A stretch of 64,000 nucleotides of DNA, from contig NZ_JAEMNX010000002.1 in the NCBI RefSeq assembly GCF_016463975.1, positions 372,001 through 436,000 of the forward strand, in the 5' to 3' direction. The DNA comes from Marinomonas transparens (GTDB lineage: Bacteria > Pseudomonadota > Gammaproteobacteria > Pseudomonadales > Marinomonadaceae). Below, one piece after another: positions 59,877 to 64,000 of this stretch. The translations under genes were made by a program, and so were the position numbers. The notes under the pieces are model-generated. The model did no database searches. It was not told the origin of the DNA and saw only the letters and a list, made by a program, of their open reading frames with translations. Numbering within the stretch: the stretch's first letter is position 1; every line of letters starts with the position of its first letter.

Positions 59877-60671
59877 ATGTCGACAAGCAACCAAGACCTC
59901 ACAGGTAAAGCCGCTCTCATAACAGGCGCTGCAGGCGGTATAGGCAAAGCCATTGCGCAAATATATTTGAAAAATGGGGCAAGTGTCACCTTAAGTGACT
60001 ACCAAGAAACACCATCAGATGGGCTTAATATTCTATTATCGGACTATTCTGAAAAGGCACGTTATATTGGTTGCGATGTCAGTAATCAACAAGATGTCGA
60101 GGCTTTAATTGCGGCCAGTATTAAGCACTTTCGTGCCATTGATATATTGGTTAATAATGCTGCCGTATTTGATTTAGCCCCCATTTTAGAAGCCTCAGAA
60201 GAAAGCTTTGATCGTCTATTTGATATTAACGTCAAGGCATTCTTTTTCATGATGCAAAAAGTCGCTAAACACATGGTCAAAGAAAACCTTTCTGGAAAAA
60301 TTATCAATATGGCCTCTCAAGCTGGCAGGCGCGGCGAGCCGCTTGTTTCACACTATTGCGCAACTAAAGCTGCGGTCATTAGTTATACCCAATCTGCTGC
60401 GCTTGCGCTGGCTTCCCATGGCATTAACGTCAACGCCATTTCCCCTGGGGTCATCAACACTCCGATGTGGAAAGAAGTCGATAGCTTGTTTGCTAAATAT
60501 GAGAGTTTGGCCATTGGAGAGAAAAAAGCCGCGGTTGGTAAAGCGGTACCACTTGGCTATATGGGATACCCAGAACAAGTGGCCTCCCTAGCGCTTTTTC
60601 TCGCATCATCTGGGTCCGACTACATTACTGCACAGACCTACAATATCGACGGTGGTAATGTAATGAGTTAA
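59877..60671 (+). CDS. SDR-family polyol dehydrogenase (sorbitol dehydrogenase SmoS/PolS-like)
   Basis: The 264-residue short-chain dehydrogenase has the NAD-binding motif TGAAGGIG (16-23), NNAA at the cofactor site, catalytic Ser147, and the Tyr160-Lys164 pair (SHYCATKAA). Lack of an obvious Arg/Lys after the glycine-rich motif and the Asp at LSDY (D41) suggest NAD over NADP. In rhizobial and Rhodobacter polyol operons this enzyme oxidises sorbitol or galactitol. It lies 75 bp after mtlD, so the operon can process two sugar alcohols. Confidence 0.85.
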   Translation: MSTSNQDLTGKAALITGAAGGIGKAIAQIYLKNGASVTLSDYQETPSDGLNILLSDYSEKARYIGCDVSNQQDVEALIAASIKHFRAIDILVNNAAVFDLAPILEASEESFDRLFDINVKAFFFMMQKVAKHMVKENLSGKIINMASQAGRRGEPLVSHYCATKAAVISYTQSAALALASHGINVNAISPGVINTPMWKEVDSLFAKYESLAIGEKKAAVGKAVPLGYMGYPEQVASLALFLASSGSDYITAQTYNIDGGNVMS

Positions 60672-60713
60672 ATCAGGGCCATACTGTAAAGGCGACTTGG
60701 TGAGGAGCAGATA

Positions 60714-61604
60714 ATGCAAACAACAAAACGTATCACACCAGAATACGAAATTTCTGAAAATAACGAGACCATTCGATATTTAGAGCACGGTTACCCAAGT
60801 GACCTTATCCGTTGGCATGCCCATGATGACTACGAACTACACTACATTGTCGCAACCAAAGGAAAGGTATTTGTTGGCGACTACATCAGTAGCTATTCTT
60901 CTGGACAGCTAATTTTGACAGGGCCAAGGCTGCCCCACAATTGGATCTGCCAAAATGATCAGGAGAGCGTTAAGTTACGTGACATGGCCATTCGATTTGA
61001 TCATGAAACCTTTTCTAATGGCATGAAAATAATCCCTGAATTGGCGGAAGTCTTACCTATGCTGGCTAGAGCAAAATCCGGTATTGAATTCTTCGACCTT
61101 GAACAAGCATACCTCAAAGAAACTTTTGAAAAAGTAAGAGATACAAGCGGTCTATCAAGATTAATTTCCGTCCTTCCTTTGCTACAAAAACTCGCACAAA
61201 GCCGTAGTTATCGCTTACTTTCAACAGTACAAATTGATCTCAAATCTAGCGATACACTACAACGAAAAATAAATACCGTGGTGGATTATGTAACGCAAAA
61301 CTATGGCCAAGATATTACCCTTTCAAGTGCCGCGAATTTAATCAGTATGTCTGACAGTCACTTTTCACGTTTTTTCAAAAAAGCGACAGGAAACCGTTTT
61401 ATTGAATTCGTTAACCGTGTACGTATTAGTCGTGCTTGCAGCCTATTAACAGAAACCGATCAACAAATTTCTGCCATATGCTTTCAGGTTGGATTCAATA
61501 ACGTCGCCAACTTTAATCGTCGTTTTCACGAACTCAAAGGAGTGACGCCTAGAGATTTTCGCTCCCAGAGCAATGTACATATTGAAGGGTTAATTTCTCA
61601 TTAA
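60714..61604 (+). CDS. AraC-family transcriptional regulator of the polyol operon (MtlR-like)
   Basis: The 296 residues have an N-terminal cupin-like sensing domain (about 25-110, RWHAHDDYELHYIVATKGKV and GQLILTGPRLPHNW) and a C-terminal pair of helix-turn-helix motifs (about 200-285, LSSAANLISMSDSHFSRFFKKATG and CFQVGFNNVANFNRRF). This matches the MtlR activators of Pseudomonas mannitol operons. It is the last gene of the unit, 42 bp after the SDR gene. Its likely operator is the inverted-repeat region near 54052-54095. Confidence 0.88.
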   Translation: MQTTKRITPEYEISENNETIRYLEHGYPSDLIRWHAHDDYELHYIVATKGKVFVGDYISSYSSGQLILTGPRLPHNWICQNDQESVKLRDMAIRFDHETFSNGMKIIPELAEVLPMLARAKSGIEFFDLEQAYLKETFEKVRDTSGLSRLISVLPLLQKLAQSRSYRLLSTVQIDLKSSDTLQRKINTVVDYVTQNYGQDITLSSAANLISMSDSHFSRFFKKATGNRFIEFVNRVRISRACSLLTETDQQISAICFQVGFNNVANFNRRFHELKGVTPRDFRSQSNVHIEGLISH

Positions 61605-61744
61605 ACTCTATAGGCTTTAAACTGAGTACCACTAAAAGAAAACAAGCTATGATCCTTAACGAGCATTGAAAATCACAAAATCAATACCATCTAGATATCT
61701 ATCTAGCACTCTTTACTCAAATTTGATTTGTCTGGAAATACCCT

Positions 61745-62662
61745 ATGAATTCGCTATCGACACTTACCTCTGAGCTTTTACAAGACGGCGTCATCGCACA
61801 GCAAAAACACATTGGTGTATTACAGATTACAGGCACAGATGCGAAAAAGCTGCTTCAAGGACAAACAACTTGCAACATCACGCAACTTTCCGATTCACAA
61901 AGCCTATATGGCGCCATTTGCAACATAAAAGGCCGTATCGTTACTAATTTTTTTCTGCTCCAAGAAGGTGAAAACCTTCTTATGTTGATGGATAAAAATC
62001 TAGTCGAAAAAACGCTGCTCCACCTGAAGAAATATGCCGTTTTCTTTAAAACGGAACTCGTCGATGCCACTCAAGACGTTCAAATTTATAGCCATTTTCA
62101 AGCCGCCAACGAAACCACACCAGACTCATTAAGCGAAATACTACCCTCTTACACAGAAAACGGCGCCATAGTGGTTGAAATATCTGACTTCCCAAGTAAG
62201 CAAAGCTGGGTTATTCAAGCGACAAGTTCAAATACTATTGATGAAGTAAATACAAAATCAGCTGATGTCTTATCACTGCTCACTGCTCGACCTCTTATTA
62301 CATCAGAACAGAGCGAAGAAACCTTGCCACAATGGCTAAATATGCAACGTACGGGTGGCATCAGTTTCACTAAAGGTTGTTATACAGGACAAGAAATCGT
62401 TGCACGCATGCAATACCGTGGAAAGTCAAAAAAGCAGCTAGCTCTCTTCTCTTGGCAAGGAGATCTTGACCACTCAAAAGCCTTGTTAAACGAAGCAGGA
62501 AAAAGCATTGGGCAGGTGTTTAATGTCGCGTATGTTCAGGATACCTATGTGGCTCAAGTCATTTTGAATGTAGAACCAGACGACGCAACTCACTTTGTAT
62601 TAGATGACAAAGAAATAAGCCTACTCCCGTTGCCCTATAGGCTAGAAGTTACTAAGGACTAA
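61745..62662 (+). CDS. ygfZ: Folate-binding protein YgfZ
   Basis: YgfZ supports assembly or repair of certain iron-sulfur clusters with folate. The 305 residues have the GcvT-like fold and the family signature KGCYTGQEIVARMQYRG (near 213-229), whose Cys is essential in E. coli. The N-terminal part has LLQGQTTCNI and AICNIKGRIVTNFFLL. Start at the ATG at 61745. It is a single gene convergent to ung. In E. coli ygfZ lies near sdhE (ygfY); here the two are 8 kb apart, separated by the polyol operon. Confidence 0.93.
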   Translation: MNSLSTLTSELLQDGVIAQQKHIGVLQITGTDAKKLLQGQTTCNITQLSDSQSLYGAICNIKGRIVTNFFLLQEGENLLMLMDKNLVEKTLLHLKKYAVFFKTELVDATQDVQIYSHFQAANETTPDSLSEILPSYTENGAIVVEISDFPSKQSWVIQATSSNTIDEVNTKSADVLSLLTARPLITSEQSEETLPQWLNMQRTGGISFTKGCYTGQEIVARMQYRGKSKKQLALFSWQGDLDHSKALLNEAGKSIGQVFNVAYVQDTYVAQVILNVEPDDATHFVLDDKEISLLPLPYRLEVTKD

Positions 62663-62717
62663 AACAATAACGCTTGCTTAAACGCCATTATTATCTGATT
62701 CGCTTCGTCATCAGTGA

Positions 62718-63428
62718 CTAAAGCAGCAACTCAATTTGTTCATTCGTTTCTAATAACGGTTCTAATTTCCAATTGATTGGTGTTTTTCCGTTGCTTTCAA
62801 GATAGCTATTCGCCTGAGAAAAATGTCGACAACCAAAGAAACCACGATAAACAGACAAAGGGGAAGGGTGAACACTTTCTAATACACAATGTTTTTCACG
62901 GTCAATATGACGACCTTTCTTTTGTGCATAAGCCCCCCAAAGCATAAAGACAATACCATCATGTTCTTGGTTAATAAGTTCGATGATTCTATCGGTAAAA
63001 AGTTCCCAGCCTTTCTTCTGATGAGACCCAGCATTGCCTGCCTCTACCGTTAAGACACTGTTTAACAGCAGTACTCCCTGCTCGGCCCATGACTTCAAAA
63101 AGCCATGTTGAACGGGAGAGATACCAAGGTCAGCTTCCAACTCTTTATAGATATTGACTAAAGATGGCGGCACTTTTACCCCCGGTTTTACTGAAAAAGA
63201 TAAACCGTGGGCCTGACCTTCACCGTGATAAGGGTCTTGTCCAAGAATCACTACTTTTACCTTATTAAAGGGTGTGCTATTCAGAGCCGTAAAATAATCG
63301 TCTGGTTGAGGGTATATAATCTTTTGTTGGCTGTTTGCGTCGTCCAAAAAGGCCTGCAAAGAAAGCATGTAGTCTTTCTCAAATTCATCCGCCAATAATT
63401 CACGCCAATCAGTCGCTAAATTCATCAT
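62718..63428 (-). CDS. ung: Uracil-DNA glycosylase
   Basis: Ung removes uracil from DNA. The 236-residue family-1 enzyme carries the water-activating motif [18 protein letters not shown] (catalytic Asp near 65), the uracil-recognition segment [17 protein letters not shown], and the DNA-intercalation loop [17 protein letters not shown]. Three tandem start codons (GTG 63431, ATG 63428, ATG 63425) follow AGGTTAGGTG; I choose the middle one by spacing. It is 17 bp after the phosphotransferase-like gene on the same strand, so co-transcription is possible. Confidence 0.95.
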   Translation of the reverse strand: MMNLATDWRELLADEFEKDYMLSLQAFLDDANSQQKIIYPQPDDYFTALNSTPFNKVKVVILGQDPYHGEGQAHGLSFSVKPGVKVPPSLVNIYKELEADLGISPVQHGFLKSWAEQGVLLLNSVLTVEAGNAGSHQKKGWELFTDRIIELINQEHDGIVFMLWGAYAQKKGRHIDREKHCVLESVHPSPLSVYRGFFGCRHFSQANSYLESNGKTPINWKLEPLLETNEQIELLL

Positions 63429-63448
63429 CACCTAACCTAATACTGTTT

Positions 63449-64000
63449 TCATCGACCACTTTCACTCATAAGAAAAGAATTTAACTTAGGAGCGGCTTTA
63501 AACTCGTAATAATACTCTAGGGACAAAGCATCATCAGGCGTTAATAAATGCTTCTGTAATAGCCACGCCATTTCCCGCAATGCATAGGCTTTCACATAAG
63601 TCTCTAACACTAATAACGATGCTTTTAGTGGCAAGCCTTCATCATAAAGAGTAAGCAGTTGAATCGTTTGTTCTTCATCAAGATTATGCGATTTCACTAC
63701 CACAGCAAGGTCAAACAAAGGATCACCTACCCCAACATATTCCCAATCAATCAGCCAAAGCTTGTCTTCATCCATTAAAATATTTTTCGGATTAATATCA
63801 TTATGACAAAGCACAGCAGGTAAAAGTTGAGGTGGCGGCGTTAAAGTTTGAAACAGCTCAATAAGGTATTGCCACTCTTGATAAAAAGCAGAGTTCTCAG
63901 GCGACTTCTTTTGAATCCCTTGCAGATAATGTTGGATTACATCAAAAACAGAAAAGTGTGTATCTACCAAGGGCAATGTATGGGCTTTTTGTAGTGCTTG
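63449..64000 (-). CDS. Choline kinase/aminoglycoside phosphotransferase-family protein, partial
   Basis: The frame is open to the right edge, so the N-terminal lobe lies beyond the window. The visible 183 residues form the C-terminal kinase lobe: CHNDINPKNIL, the catalytic Brenner motif HNDxxxxN; LWLIDWEYVGVGDPLFDLA, the metal-binding Asp; then helices to the stop. This is the APH/choline-kinase family (thiamine or choline kinase-like), used for small-molecule phosphorylation. A specific substrate cannot be named. It is not a drug-resistance gene on this evidence. It is 20 bp from ung. Confidence 0.8.
   Translation of the reverse strand, partial: QALQKAHTLPLVDTHFSVFDVIQHYLQGIQKKSPENSAFYQEWQYLIELFQTLTPPPQLLPAVLCHNDINPKNILMDEDKLWLIDWEYVGVGDPLFDLAVVVKSHNLDEEQTIQLLTLYDEGLPLKASLLVLETYVKAYALREMAWLLQKHLLTPDDALSLEYYYEFKAAPKLNSFLMSESGR

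Noticed and set aside
63449-64000. Aminoglycoside resistance gene
   Set aside because: The kinase lobe motifs are shared by choline and thiamine kinases, and nothing specific to resistance enzymes is visible in the truncated part.

Overview
The window looks like a stretch of chromosome from a marine gammaproteobacterium, most likely an Oceanospirillales genus close to Marinomonas. This is an inference from gene content and moderate base composition, not from a database search. Pointers are the sodium-type PomAB stator, a Pseudomonas-style rpoE-mucA-mucB-rseC-mucD cluster, a 180-kDa NAD-glutamate dehydrogenase beside an ArgR/GlxA-type regulator, the prfB frameshift site, a 6S RNA before fau, and a mannitol/sorbitol ABC operon. 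I see no phage, insertion sequence, tRNA, rRNA or CRISPR array. The DNA is mostly core genome with small accessory pieces.

Layout. 1-6.6 kb: end of a glycine-betaine binding protein (+); dapB and the PomAB stator (-); xseB-ispA-dxs (+). 6.8-12.5 kb is the main accessory stretch: a lipoprotein-ECF sigma-anti-sigma module, an alpha/beta hydrolase, a putative metal transporter behind a Fur-like box, two micro-ORFs, and a receiver-TPR response regulator. 12.5-17.7 kb: hisC, lysS and prfB (-), then zapA, 6S RNA and fau (+). 17.7-24.1 kb (-): two tandem outer-membrane TraF-like paralogs and the full Kdo set kdsD-kdsA-kdsC-kdsB. 24.2-26.4 kb (-): znuA with a long His/Asp repeat under a Zur-like box, and astE. 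26.6-30.1 kb: a Nudix hydrolase overlapping a DUF2927 protein, hemE, a Cys-rich unknown (-) and a PII protein. 30.2-37.6 kb: the ArgR-like regulator divergent from gdhB, then argD. 37.6-47 kb: a PhzF-family protein, an SbmA-like transporter, a small YjfB-like protein, glnE with its ygiF-type CYTH partner, then argE-argA. 47.1-53.8 kb: the envelope-stress operon (-) divergent from nadB, then cptA and sdhE. 54.1-61.6 kb: a polyol uptake and oxidation operon with its AraC regulator. 61.7-64 kb: ygfZ, ung and a truncated phosphotransferase.

Themes. Nitrogen and arginine metabolism recurs (PII, glnE, gdhB, argD/astC, astE, argE, argA, ArgR-like regulator). Envelope genes recur too (Kdo, sigma-E cascade, OMP pair, lipoprotein module). 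Metal homeostasis appears as znuA/Zur and the Fur-controlled transporter. No clearly new defence or mobile system is visible. The least explained parts are the sigma/anti-sigma/lipoprotein module, the TraF-like OMP pair, the micro-ORFs at 10.9-11.1 kb, the Cys-rich protein at 29.3-29.6 kb, and the tandem-duplicated ribosome binding site at 40.3 kb.
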